From Methyloversatilis sp. (GTDB lineage: Bacteria > Pseudomonadota > Gammaproteobacteria > Burkholderiales > Rhodocyclaceae), in assembly GCA_017984755.1 (NCBI GenBank), contig JAGNYW010000003.1, forward strand, positions 97,744 through 161,743: 64,000 bases of DNA. Direction: 5' to 3'. A program made the translations under genes and the position numbers. Positions 16,209 through 24,003 of this stretch are shown here, piece by piece. Under the pieces are notes generated by a model. It was not told where the DNA came from. It made no database searches and worked only from the letters and a program-made list of their open reading frames with translations. The first letter of the stretch is position 1. Each line of letters begins with the position of its first letter.

Positions 16209-18833
16209 TCAGATGTCGAAATCGACGTGTGTGATGGATTGTGTGAGGTTTCCAGCGCAGGTACGCAGGTCGGCTGCCATGTCGTTGCCGGACTGGTAGC
16301 GGACTTCGACATCCTTGGCCAGAGCGCGGTCGATGATCGCCGACAGGCAGTCCGGGACGTCAGGGCGAATGTCACGGATGTCCGGATGTGCTTCGTTGGC
16401 AATGCGGTACATCAGCTGCGCCATGGAATCGCCCTGGAACGGCAGTTTGCCGCACACCAGCTGGAACAGCATCACACCCAGCGAGAACAGATCCGACCGA
16501 CCGTCGATCTTCTTGCCGGCGAGCTGTTCGGGCGACATGTAGGAGGGGGTCCCGAGCACCATGCCGGTCTTGGTACGCGATGAATCGGTGATGCGGGCGA
16601 TGCCGAAATCCGTCACCTTCACCTGATCGGATTCCGGTTCGTACATGATGTTGGCCGGTTTCACGTCGCGGTGCACCACATTGTTGCCATGCGCATAGGC
16701 GAGCGCCTCGGCGACGCGCGCAACCAGATCCATCACCTTCGGCAGGGGCAGCAGCTGCCCCTGTTTGGTCTGGGGCACGAGATCCCGGCCCTTGAGAAAC
16801 TCCATCGCGATGTACGCGAGATCATGTTCTTCACCGGCGTCGAAGATGGTGACGATGTGCGGGTGATTCAGCCGCCCGGCTGTTTCGGCCTCGCGGAAGA
16901 AACGTTCCTTCACGTCCGCCAGTTCATCCTCGTCGAACTCCTGAGACAGAGCCATGGTCTTGATCGCGACTACGCGATTGATCTTTGGATCGCGACCCAG
17001 ATAGACGACACCCATGGCGCCCTTGCCCAGTTCCTTTTCGACCTGGTAACGACCGAGCATCGGTTTTTCCATCGTGCCGTCCTCGAGGATGCCGGCGTTG
17101 CTTCGCCCGCCGGCACCGCCGAGCATGACCGTTTCCGACATCGCCTTGGCACGCTGCACGCGCGTCTCCAGGTCCTTGAACTTGGGATTGAAGTCAGCCA
17201 TGTGGCGGAACACGCTTTCCGCCTTGTTGAACTGGCGCTTGCGCTCGAAATCGAGTGCGAGGTTGTAGAGATTCTCCATGACCGCGTCCGACAACGGCAC
17301 CTGACGGAACTTGTCCCAGGCCATGTCGAGTTGACCCTGTCCCTGGAAAGCCAGCGCGAGCATGCGGTTCGATTCTGCAGACTGCTCGTCGGACCTGTCC
17401 TTGCCGCGTTCGGTGACCAGAAATCGCTTCGTCGTCAGCAGCAGGTGGCCCACCAGCAGGAGCGTCGCCGGAAGCATCAGTTGCAGCCAGATGAGCTGAC
17501 CAGTCATGAGCATGAAATGAGTGACGAGGAGTGCGACAAAGATCGCCGTCGTCACGCCGGCTCCCAGACCCGCCTTCAGACGGGGCAGCAGCACGATGAG
17601 ATAGAGCGCAATCAGGAGGAAGGCACCGAACTCCGCTGCAACGGACCACGAAGGTGTCACAAAGAAGTGTTCCTGCAGGATGCTGGAAAGCCCGTGTGCC
17701 ATCACTTCGACCGAAGACATGGCCGGCGATACAGGCGTGGCGTAGAAGTTGCCGATGCCTGGCGCCGTCTGGCCTATCAGTACGATCTTGTCCCGATACT
17801 TGTCGAGCGGAATCTTGCCGTTCATCACATCGAAGAAGGAATCGACAGGGAATGCGGGTTTGCCCGCTTCGCCGCGGTAGTAAAAGCTGTACATGCCTAG
17901 ACCGGGGTCAGTCGCGACCTTCAGACGTGCGAGCGAGACGGATTCGCCGAGCGTCACGTTGATGTCGGCCACACCCAGATTCAGGCTCCTTGCCGCGATC
18001 AGGAGCGGCAGCGACGGATACAACTGATCGAAGTGGGTCATCACCAGCGGATGCAGGCGCAGCCCGCCGTCCCGATCGATGGAGGGGTTCAGGTGGCCGA
18101 CAGCGCTTGCGACCTTGCCGAGTTGTTCGATGACACCGGCCGATACATCCAGCGTCAGCGGCGGCAGCGGGTCTGTACCGGTAACATTGGTCAGCGCAGT
18201 CTGACGCACGAAATCAGGCAGAGGACGATCCGGCCTGCCTTGCGGCTCGCCATCGAGAAAGAGCATGGGCAGCGCCACATTGCCCGCCTTCCCGATGCTT
18301 TCGGCCAGCTGACGATCGGTGTTCAGGGCAGCTTCCGCTTCGCGCAGCGTTGCACCGAATGCATCGAGCGGATTCACGGCCGGCGGCGGCGGCTCGCTCG
18401 CCGTGGCGGCCCCTCCCCCCTCAGGCTGAGCAAGCGAGGTCGCCTGCTGATCACGCAACTGTTGATCTCGGGCCTGCTGCTCGAGCGCCAGCAGCCTGTT
18501 TATGTAGACCAATCCCGGATCGAGCTGCGGCTCGGCGAAGAAGATGGTAGTACCAACCACCTTGGCCTGCGCCTGGGCCAGCTTGTCGACCATGCGCGCA
18601 TGCACATCGCGCGGCCAGGGCCAGCGCCCGATGTTGTCGATGCTCTGCTGATCGATCGCGATGATCGCAATGCGCGGGCTCGGCGTTCGTTCCGTCGCAC
18701 CGACGCCGATGTCGTAGGCCTTGCGCTCCAGGCTCTGGACGATATCGGTCTGGGCGGAAAAGAGAAACAGCAGGCTGATGATGACGCCCAGGAACCAGTC
18801 CGTCTTCCACACAGCGGCTTTGGCCACGCTCAC
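16209..18833 (-). CDS. CHASE2-domain transmembrane Ser/Thr protein kinase
   Basis: The 874-residue protein has an N-terminal TM, then a periplasmic CHASE2 domain (RIAIIAIDQQSIDNIGRWPWPRD) interrupted by a Gln/Ala/Pro-rich insertion around 105-145. About three TM helices (around 410-480) and a helical linker follow. The Hanks kinase domain (about 590-860) has LGKGAMGVVYLG, the catalytic Lys in AIKTM, HRDVKPAN with HRD at 721-723, DFGIAR and GTPSYMSPEQ. Catalysis looks intact. The start is a GTG, the only sensible start ahead of the TM. It heads the kinase-phosphatase-FHA-cyclase-PDE cluster. Confidence 0.93.
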   Translation of the reverse strand: MSVAKAAVWKTDWFLGVIISLLFLFSAQTDIVQSLERKAYDIGVGATERTPSPRIAIIAIDQQSIDNIGRWPWPRDVHARMVDKLAQAQAKVVGTTIFFAEPQLDPGLVYINRLLALEQQARDQQLRDQQATSLAQPEGGGAATASEPPPPAVNPLDAFGATLREAEAALNTDRQLAESIGKAGNVALPMLFLDGEPQGRPDRPLPDFVRQTALTNVTGTDPLPPLTLDVSAGVIEQLGKVASAVGHLNPSIDRDGGLRLHPLVMTHFDQLYPSLPLLIAARSLNLGVADINVTLGESVSLARLKVATDPGLGMYSFYYRGEAGKPAFPVDSFFDVMNGKIPLDKYRDKIVLIGQTAPGIGNFYATPVSPAMSSVEVMAHGLSSILQEHFFVTPSWSVAAEFGAFLLIALYLIVLLPRLKAGLGAGVTTAIFVALLVTHFMLMTGQLIWLQLMLPATLLLVGHLLLTTKRFLVTERGKDRSDEQSAESNRMLALAFQGQGQLDMAWDKFRQVPLSDAVMENLYNLALDFERKRQFNKAESVFRHMADFNPKFKDLETRVQRAKAMSETVMLGGAGGRSNAGILEDGTMEKPMLGRYQVEKELGKGAMGVVYLGRDPKINRVVAIKTMALSQEFDEDELADVKERFFREAETAGRLNHPHIVTIFDAGEEHDLAYIAMEFLKGRDLVPQTKQGQLLPLPKVMDLVARVAEALAYAHGNNVVHRDVKPANIMYEPESDQVKVTDFGIARITDSSRTKTGMVLGTPSYMSPEQLAGKKIDGRSDLFSLGVMLFQLVCGKLPFQGDSMAQLMYRIANEAHPDIRDIRPDVPDCLSAIIDRALAKDVEVRYQSGNDMAADLRTCAGNLTQSITHVDFDI

Positions 18834-19039
18834 CCCCGGAATGATTCTGTCCGCTGGCCCCGTGCCGGTGACCAGCCGTTGTTGATTGCGCTGACGAAGC
18901 TTTCGCGCCTGAAAGTTACGCGAAAAAACAGCGACCTGTCACATATTCTTGCAGTTCGGCCTCAAGCCCGTCAAACGTCACTGTGCCAATCGCGGCGGAA
19001 TATCACAATCCAGACACATCAACAAACGGCAAAGAAGAT

Positions 19040-19993
19040 TCAGTAGGGCAGCTCGCGGCCTAGCGATGCCGCCCGCGCCTTGTCGAGAACGCGGGCAGCC
19101 AGCGACAGATCCTGGATGGCCATGCCCTGTGATTCGAAGAGCGTGATGTCGGTATCCGCACAGCGCCCGGGTCGCATGCCGGCCAGTACTTCGCCCAATT
19201 CCGCCATCGCGTACTCGGTCAGCCGACCCTTTTCCAGCGCCGGAAGAAGATCACCGGATTCGCGCAAGGCCGTCGCACGCGAGTCGACGACAACCCGTGT
19301 CGCGCGCCGCACCGCCGTTTCGTCTACTTCACGGCGTATCAACGCATTGGAACCGGCCGCCGTCACATGGCAGCCGGGCTGCAGCCAGCGGCCGTCGAAT
19401 ACGGGATCAACCGCCGTCGTGATGGTCACGACGATGTCGGCAGCCTTCACCATCTCTTCAGCACTCTCTGCCGGACGCACCCGGCGCCCCAGACGCGCCG
19501 ACTGTTCCGCACAGAACGCCTCGAGACGGTCGCGCTTTCGTGCAAAGACCTGTACTTCATCGAGTTCGCGTACCGCGCACAGCGCTTCGATCTGGCTACC
19601 GGCCTGCCACCCCGCACCGAAGACGCCGGCCACGCGCGCCCCCGGACTGGACAGCAGGCGCGCGGCAAGGCCGCCCGTGGCACCCGTGCGCATCATGCCG
19701 AGAAAATCCGCTTCCAGCACCGCAACCGGGCGCCCTGTGGCCGCCTCGAAAAGGTGCACCCAGAAACGCGCAGCCTCGCGACTCGTCGTGTAGCTCTTGT
19801 AGCCGATAAGACCCAGCGGCAGTACTGCACCGTGCAGAAGATGGAGCGCGGAGGACGGAGTACGGCTGCGCGCACGCGGCGTGTCGATGGCCTCGCCTGA
19901 AGCATGCCAGCGATGGGCATCCTCCACCGCCAGCAGGGCGTCCGGCATGGTCAGTACCTGCCGGACCTCGCCTTCGGTGAGATAGAGCGCCAT
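19040..19993 (-). CDS. Ornithine cyclodeaminase/mu-crystallin family NAD(P)-dependent enzyme
   Basis: The 317-residue protein has the family layout. The N-terminal substrate region contains LGLIGYKSYTT and ADFLGMMRTGATGG, and the Rossmann motif is FGAGWQA. TITTAVDPVFDGRWLQPGCHVTAAGSN follows. Family members are ornithine, lysine or alanine dehydrogenase/deaminases or imine reductases, and the substrate cannot be told from sequence. The gene ends about 200 bases downstream of the kinase start and is followed upstream by terC on the same strand with a 6-base gap, so the two probably share a transcript. Confidence 0.88.
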   Translation of the reverse strand: MALYLTEGEVRQVLTMPDALLAVEDAHRWHASGEAIDTPRARSRTPSSALHLLHGAVLPLGLIGYKSYTTSREAARFWVHLFEAATGRPVAVLEADFLGMMRTGATGGLAARLLSSPGARVAGVFGAGWQAGSQIEALCAVRELDEVQVFARKRDRLEAFCAEQSARLGRRVRPAESAEEMVKAADIVVTITTAVDPVFDGRWLQPGCHVTAAGSNALIRREVDETAVRRATRVVVDSRATALRESGDLLPALEKGRLTEYAMAELGEVLAGMRPGRCADTDITLFESQGMAIQDLSLAARVLDKARAASLGRELPY

Positions 19994-19999
19994 GACGAA

Positions 20000-20743
20000 T
20001 TACCGTATCGGGTAATCGACGGGCTTCTGGCGCGATGCCACGACCTTTCCGACCGCAAGCACCAGCAGCGCACATACCGCACCCGCCGCGTAACGCACAA
20101 GTGCCTCTACCTCCGGCCGGTCCGGTTTGCTCGCCTCGGCATCGAGCGGCAGGTAGGCGACGATGGCCGGATCCGTAACCGCCATCGTGCCGGCGATCCA
20201 ACCCAGAAGCATCGCACCGAGCGTGACGATGAAGGGGTAGCGCGTCATCAGCCCGAGCACGATCTGGCTGCCCCAGACGATGATTGGAATCGACACGAGC
20301 AGGCCGAAGATGACCAGCGGCATCTGGTGATCGCCCCCGGCACCTTCCGCTGCACCGGCGATGGCGATCACGTTGTCCACGCTCATGACGAAGTCCGCCA
20401 CGATCACTGTCTTGACGGCACTCCAGAGCTTGTCGCTCGACTGGATGTTTGCATGCTCGCCTTCATCTTCGGGCATCAGGAGCTTGATGCCGATCCACAG
20501 CAGCAACAGGGCACCGACCAGCTTCAGGTAAGGCACCTTGAGCAAAGTGAGGGCGAACATGATGAGCACGACGCGCAGCACCACCGCACCGGCGGTACCC
20601 CACAGGATGCCCAGCCTGCGCTGCGCAGCCGGCAGTTTGCGGCAGGCCAGCGCGATCACGACGGCGTTGTCGCCGCCGAGCAGGATGTCGATCATGATGA
20701 TTTGACCGACGGCGAGCCAGAACTCGGGAGAACTCAGATCCAT
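20000..20743 (-). CDS. TerC-family integral membrane protein (YjbE type)
   Basis: The 247-residue protein has about seven TM helices with the two TerC signature repeats, LLGGDNAVVIA and ADFVMSVDNVIA. The paired acidic DN motifs are thought to bind metal. TerC proteins are linked to manganese efflux and metal homeostasis and, in some cases, tellurite resistance. The middle loop (EDEGEHANIQSSDKLW) is acidic and cytosolic. It starts with ATG downstream of a TAGAAT box, and probably leads a two-gene unit with the ornithine cyclodeaminase family gene. Confidence 0.9.
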   Translation of the reverse strand: MDLSSPEFWLAVGQIIMIDILLGGDNAVVIALACRKLPAAQRRLGILWGTAGAVVLRVVLIMFALTLLKVPYLKLVGALLLLWIGIKLLMPEDEGEHANIQSSDKLWSAVKTVIVADFVMSVDNVIAIAGAAEGAGGDHQMPLVIFGLLVSIPIIVWGSQIVLGLMTRYPFIVTLGAMLLGWIAGTMAVTDPAIVAYLPLDAEASKPDRPEVEALVRYAAGAVCALLVLAVGKVVASRQKPVDYPIR

Positions 20744-20773
20744 TTTTGGCGCGAGAAATTTGCAGAAGCGCGG

Positions 20774-20779
20774 ATTCTA
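20774..20779 (-). promoter_or_regulatory. Candidate -10 box upstream of terC
   Basis: On the minus strand TAGAAT (5 of 6 matches to TATAAT) lies about 30 bases before the terC ATG. It is just downstream of the sucD terminator. No convincing -35 box is visible, so this is a weak call. Confidence 0.35.
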
Positions 20780-20807
20780 CCGGTGACGCCACACGAAGCA
20801 CACAAAT

Positions 20808-20839
20808 GAAAAGGCCACCGCACAGGCGGTGGCCTTTTC
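20808..20839 (-). terminator. Intrinsic terminator of sucCD
   Basis: AAAAGGCCACCG - CACAGG - CGGTGGCCTTTT forms a 12-base-pair stem. On the minus strand it ends in TTTTC and lies about 30 bases past the sucD stop. It separates sucCD from terC. Its symmetric A and T runs could also support termination in the other direction. Confidence 0.88.
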
Positions 20840-20868
20840 AGGTGCGACGCCGCATCAGTGCAACGGAA

Positions 20869-21762
20869 TCAGAGCAGGCCCTTGAGCAGTTTGGCCATCT
20901 CTGACGGATTGCGTGTCACGGTGAAGCCACACTCTTCCATGACGGCAAGCTTGGCATCCGCCGTATCCGCACCGCCCGAAATCAGCGCACCCGCGTGGCC
21001 CATGCGCTTGCCCGCCGGTGCCGTGACACCCGCGATGAAACCGACGATCGGCTTCTTCATGTTGGCCTTGCACCACTGGGCGGCCTCCGCTTCGTCGGGG
21101 CCGCCGATCTCACCGATCATGATGACCGCATCGGTATCGGGGTCATCATTGAACAGGCGCATCACATCGATGTGCTTCAGCCCGTTGATCGGATCACCAC
21201 CGATGCCGACGGCGCTCGACTGACCGAGACCGATTTCGCTGAGCTGCCCAACCGCTTCGTAAGTCAGGGTTCCCGAACGGCTGACCACACCGATGCGGCC
21301 CTTCTTGTGGATGTGGCCCGGCATGATGCCGATCTTGATTTCGTCGGGTGTGATGAGACCCGGGCAGTTGGGTCCGAGCAGCAGGGTCTTCTTGCCGCCG
21401 GCGGCTTCCTTGGCCTTCATCTTGTTGCGCACCATCAGCATGTCGCGCACAGGAATGCCTTCGGTGATGCAGATGACAAGATCCAGGTCGGCTTCGACCG
21501 CTTCCCAGATCGCGGCAGCTGCGCCGGGAGGCGGCACGTAAACCACCGAAACCGTGGCGCCGGTCGCCGCCTTGGCTTCAGACACCGTCGCGTGGATCGG
21601 AATGCCCTCGAAGTCCTCGCCGGCCTTCTTCGGATTCACGCCGGCGACGAAACAGTTCGCACCGTTTGCGTAGTCACGGCACATGCGGGTGTGGAACTGG
21701 CCGGTCTTGCCGGTGATGCCCTGCGTGATGACGCGGGTGTCCTTGTTGATCAGAATCGACAT
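20869..21762 (-). CDS. sucD: Succinate-CoA ligase (ADP-forming) subunit alpha
   Basis: The 297-residue protein begins MSILINKDTRVITQGITGKTG, the CoA-binding Rossmann region. The active-site phosphohistidine is in KRMGHAGALISGG (about residue 256). It forms the alpha half of the TCA-cycle enzyme that interconverts succinyl-CoA and succinate with nucleotide phosphorylation. ATG 21762 has a GGGAGAG ribosome site, and an earlier in-frame start would add sequence unrelated to the family. It follows sucC by 16 bases. Confidence 0.97.
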   Translation of the reverse strand: MSILINKDTRVITQGITGKTGQFHTRMCRDYANGANCFVAGVNPKKAGEDFEGIPIHATVSEAKAATGATVSVVYVPPPGAAAAIWEAVEADLDLVICITEGIPVRDMLMVRNKMKAKEAAGGKKTLLLGPNCPGLITPDEIKIGIMPGHIHKKGRIGVVSRSGTLTYEAVGQLSEIGLGQSSAVGIGGDPINGLKHIDVMRLFNDDPDTDAVIMIGEIGGPDEAEAAQWCKANMKKPIVGFIAGVTAPAGKRMGHAGALISGGADTADAKLAVMEECGFTVTRNPSEMAKLLKGLL

Positions 21763-21778
21763 ATCTGGTTCTCTCCCC

Positions 21779-22945
21779 TCAGTGTCCGGCCACGGCGGAA
21801 ACGATCTTCTGTGCCGCATCCGCCATGCTGTCGGCCGTAATGATGGGCAGACCCGAATCAGCCAGTATCTGCTTGCCCAGTTGTTCGTTGGTGCCCTTCA
21901 TGCGCACCACCAGCGGCACCGTCAGATGCACTTCGCGCGCCGCCGCGACCACGCCTGTGGCGATGGTGTCGCAGCGCATGATGCCGCCGAAGATATTGAC
22001 CAGAATGCCGCGCACATTCGGGTTGCGGAGCATGATCTTGAACGCTTCGGTCACCTTCTCGGTCGTGGCACCGCCGCCCACGTCGAGGAAGTTCGCCGGC
22101 TCGGCGCCGTACAGCTTGATAACGTCCATGGTTGCCATGGCAAGACCCGCGCCATTGACGAGACAGCCGATGTTGCCGTCGAGCGACACATAGGAAAGGT
22201 CGAACTTCGACGCTTCGATTTCCGCCGGATCCTCTTCGTCCAGATCGCGATAGGCCACGATGTCCTCATGGCGGTAGAGCGCGTTCGAATCGAAATTGAA
22301 CTTGGCGTCGAGCGCCTTGATGTTGCCGTTGCCTTCGAGGATCAGCGGATTGATTTCCGCCAGCGAAGCATCGGTTTCCATGTAGCAGGTGTATAGCTTC
22401 CGGAAGGTGTCCATAGCCTGGGCCTGCGACGCTGCGGGAACACCGATGCCGTCCGCCAGTTCCTTCGCCTGCGCATCGGTCAGGCCGACCAGCGGGTCAA
22501 CGAACACCTTGATGATCTTTTCCGGCGTGTTGTGGGCCACTTCCTCGATGTCCATACCGCCTTCCGACGAGGCCATGATCGCCACTTTCTGCGTCGCGCG
22601 ATCGGTCAGGGCGGCAACGTAGTATTCCTTCCGGATGTCGGCGCCTTCCTCGATCAGCAGGCGGCGAACTTTCTGGCCTTCAGCGCCGGTCTGGTGAGTC
22701 ACCAGCTGCATGCCCATGATCTGCTTCGCGAAATCACGCACTTCGTCGAGAGACTTGGCGACCTTTACGCCACCGCCCTTGCCGCGGCCACCGGCGTGGA
22801 TCTGCGCCTTGACTACCCAGACCTTGCCGCCCAGCGATTCCGCTGCAGCAACAGCCTGATCGACCTCGAAACAAGGTACTCCGCGCGGTGTCACGACACC
22901 GAAACGGCGCAATACCTCTTTCGCCTGATACTCATGGATCTTCAT
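21779..22945 (-). CDS. sucC: Succinate-CoA ligase subunit beta
   Basis: The 388-residue protein begins [16 protein letters not shown] and has the ATP-grasp domain ([17 protein letters not shown]), [14 protein letters not shown], and the C-terminal CoA-ligase domain with [13 protein letters not shown] and [10 protein letters not shown]. Length and motifs are standard for the TCA-cycle beta subunit, which binds the nucleotide. A GAGGAATACGC ribosome site precedes ATG 22945. A TATAAT box at 23089-23094 gives a leader of about 137 bases. Confidence 0.97.
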   Translation of the reverse strand: MKIHEYQAKEVLRRFGVVTPRGVPCFEVDQAVAAAESLGGKVWVVKAQIHAGGRGKGGGVKVAKSLDEVRDFAKQIMGMQLVTHQTGAEGQKVRRLLIEEGADIRKEYYVAALTDRATQKVAIMASSEGGMDIEEVAHNTPEKIIKVFVDPLVGLTDAQAKELADGIGVPAASQAQAMDTFRKLYTCYMETDASLAEINPLILEGNGNIKALDAKFNFDSNALYRHEDIVAYRDLDEEDPAEIEASKFDLSYVSLDGNIGCLVNGAGLAMATMDVIKLYGAEPANFLDVGGGATTEKVTEAFKIMLRNPNVRGILVNIFGGIMRCDTIATGVVAAAREVHLTVPLVVRMKGTNEQLGKQILADSGLPIITADSMADAAQKIVSAVAGH

Positions 22946-23088
22946 GCGTATTCCTCGCCTTGTTGTCTGCACTGGATGGTGAAACGCCCGCTTCGGGATT
23001 GTGGCCCTGGCAAGTCTGGTTGGCACTGAACCGAACACACCCGGTCAGGCATGCGAACCGGCGTCTCGGCTGGCTCGCATAATCCATA

Positions 23089-23094
23089 ATTATA
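23089..23094 (-). promoter_or_regulatory. -10 box of the sucCD promoter
   Basis: A perfect TATAAT on the minus strand lies in an AT-rich island (TTGTATAATTATGG) inside otherwise GC-rich DNA between the FAH-family gene and sucC. The -35 region is not well conserved, which suggests activator control. The predicted leader of about 137 bases is long enough to hold regulatory structure, but none was recognised. Confidence 0.65.
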
Positions 23095-23136
23095 CAACGC
23101 ATTTCGGTGCACTGCAGCGAAACGCTAGAGCGACCA

Positions 23137-23835
23137 TCAGGCCGCCGCAGGCCCGATGCGTACCTCAAGTCCGCTCACCCCATCGACCCGCGCAACGACG
23201 ACATCGCCGGGCTCAAGCGCGGCGACGCCTGCAGGCGTACCCGTGAACAACAGATCGCCGGCGCGCAGTTCAACCAGACAGGAAAGGCGCATCAGCAGGT
23301 TTTCGACATCGAGAATCATGTCCGAGATATTGCCCGCCTGACGCGTGCGTCCATTGACCGACAGTTCGATGCGTCCTTGGCGCGGATGACCGCACAGCGC
23401 AACGGGCACGAGCTCGGATACCGGCGCGCTCTGATCAAAGCCCTTGCCCATGTCCCAAGGCTGGCCCTTGTCACGTGCTGTGCGTTGCAGGTCGCGCCGT
23501 GTCAGATCGAGCCCCACGCCGTATCCGAAAATGCAGTGACGAGCCTGTTCGGACTTCAGATTGCGCCCACCGGCTTTCAGCGCAACCACCAGTTCGACTT
23601 CATGCTGAAGATCACGGGTACCCGGAGGATACGCAATGTCAGCCGGCGCAGCGACCAGCGCGTCGGCCGGTTTGGAGAAGAAGAAAGGCTGCTCCAGCGT
23701 CGGGTCATGACCCATTTCGCGCGCATGGTCAGCGTAGTTCCGGCCCACGCAGTAGATGCGGCGCACCGGAAAAAGCATGGCATCGCCTCGAATCGGCGCT
23801 GCGGGTTGTGGCAATTCGAACAACATGGAACACAT
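23137..23835 (-). CDS. Fumarylacetoacetate hydrolase family protein
   Basis: The 232-residue protein has the single-domain FAH fold: YCVGRNYADHAREM, FFFSKPADAL, the metal-binding HEVELVVAL, YGVGLDLTRRDLQ, KGFDQSAP and LLFTGTPAGVAALEPGD. Members act as acylpyruvase (like YcgM/FAHD1), oxaloacetate decarboxylase or related C-C hydrolases; acylpyruvase/oxaloacetate decarboxylase seems most likely by length. A strong AGGAGATATAC ribosome site fixes ATG 23835. It is transcribed divergently from the fimV-like gene. Confidence 0.9.
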   Translation of the reverse strand: MCSMLFELPQPAAPIRGDAMLFPVRRIYCVGRNYADHAREMGHDPTLEQPFFFSKPADALVAAPADIAYPPGTRDLQHEVELVVALKAGGRNLKSEQARHCIFGYGVGLDLTRRDLQRTARDKGQPWDMGKGFDQSAPVSELVPVALCGHPRQGRIELSVNGRTRQAGNISDMILDVENLLMRLSCLVELRAGDLLFTGTPAGVAALEPGDVVVARVDGVSGLEVRIGPAAA

Positions 23836-24003
23836 GTATATCTCCTGCACGGTCGTACGGACACACAATTTTGCCTCTTCCGGCTCAGCGTTGCCGGGCA
23901 AGGCTCGCAAGGGCTTGCGCCATTAAAGTAAAGTTTCCCCTCGCAGTGCCGAAAGATCTACCAATCGCGAACCGTCGCATACATTCAAGGCACGGAGAAT
24001 CTT

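Noticed and set aside
14648-16234. Long open frame (about 528 codons) on the plus strand opposite the FHA and PP2C genes
   Set aside because: It is antisense to two genes with unmistakable protein families; its translation is Arg/His-rich and matches no family. High GC creates such shadow frames.
16671-17900. Open frame of about 409 codons opposite the Ser/Thr kinase gene
   Set aside because: The kinase catalytic motifs on the minus strand are complete; the plus-strand frame is an artefact of codon bias.
14597-18833. Kinase-PP2C-FHA genes as part of a type VI secretion locus
   Set aside because: No tss, vgrG or hcp gene is present nearby; the neighbours are cyclase, phosphodiesterase and pilus-type genes.
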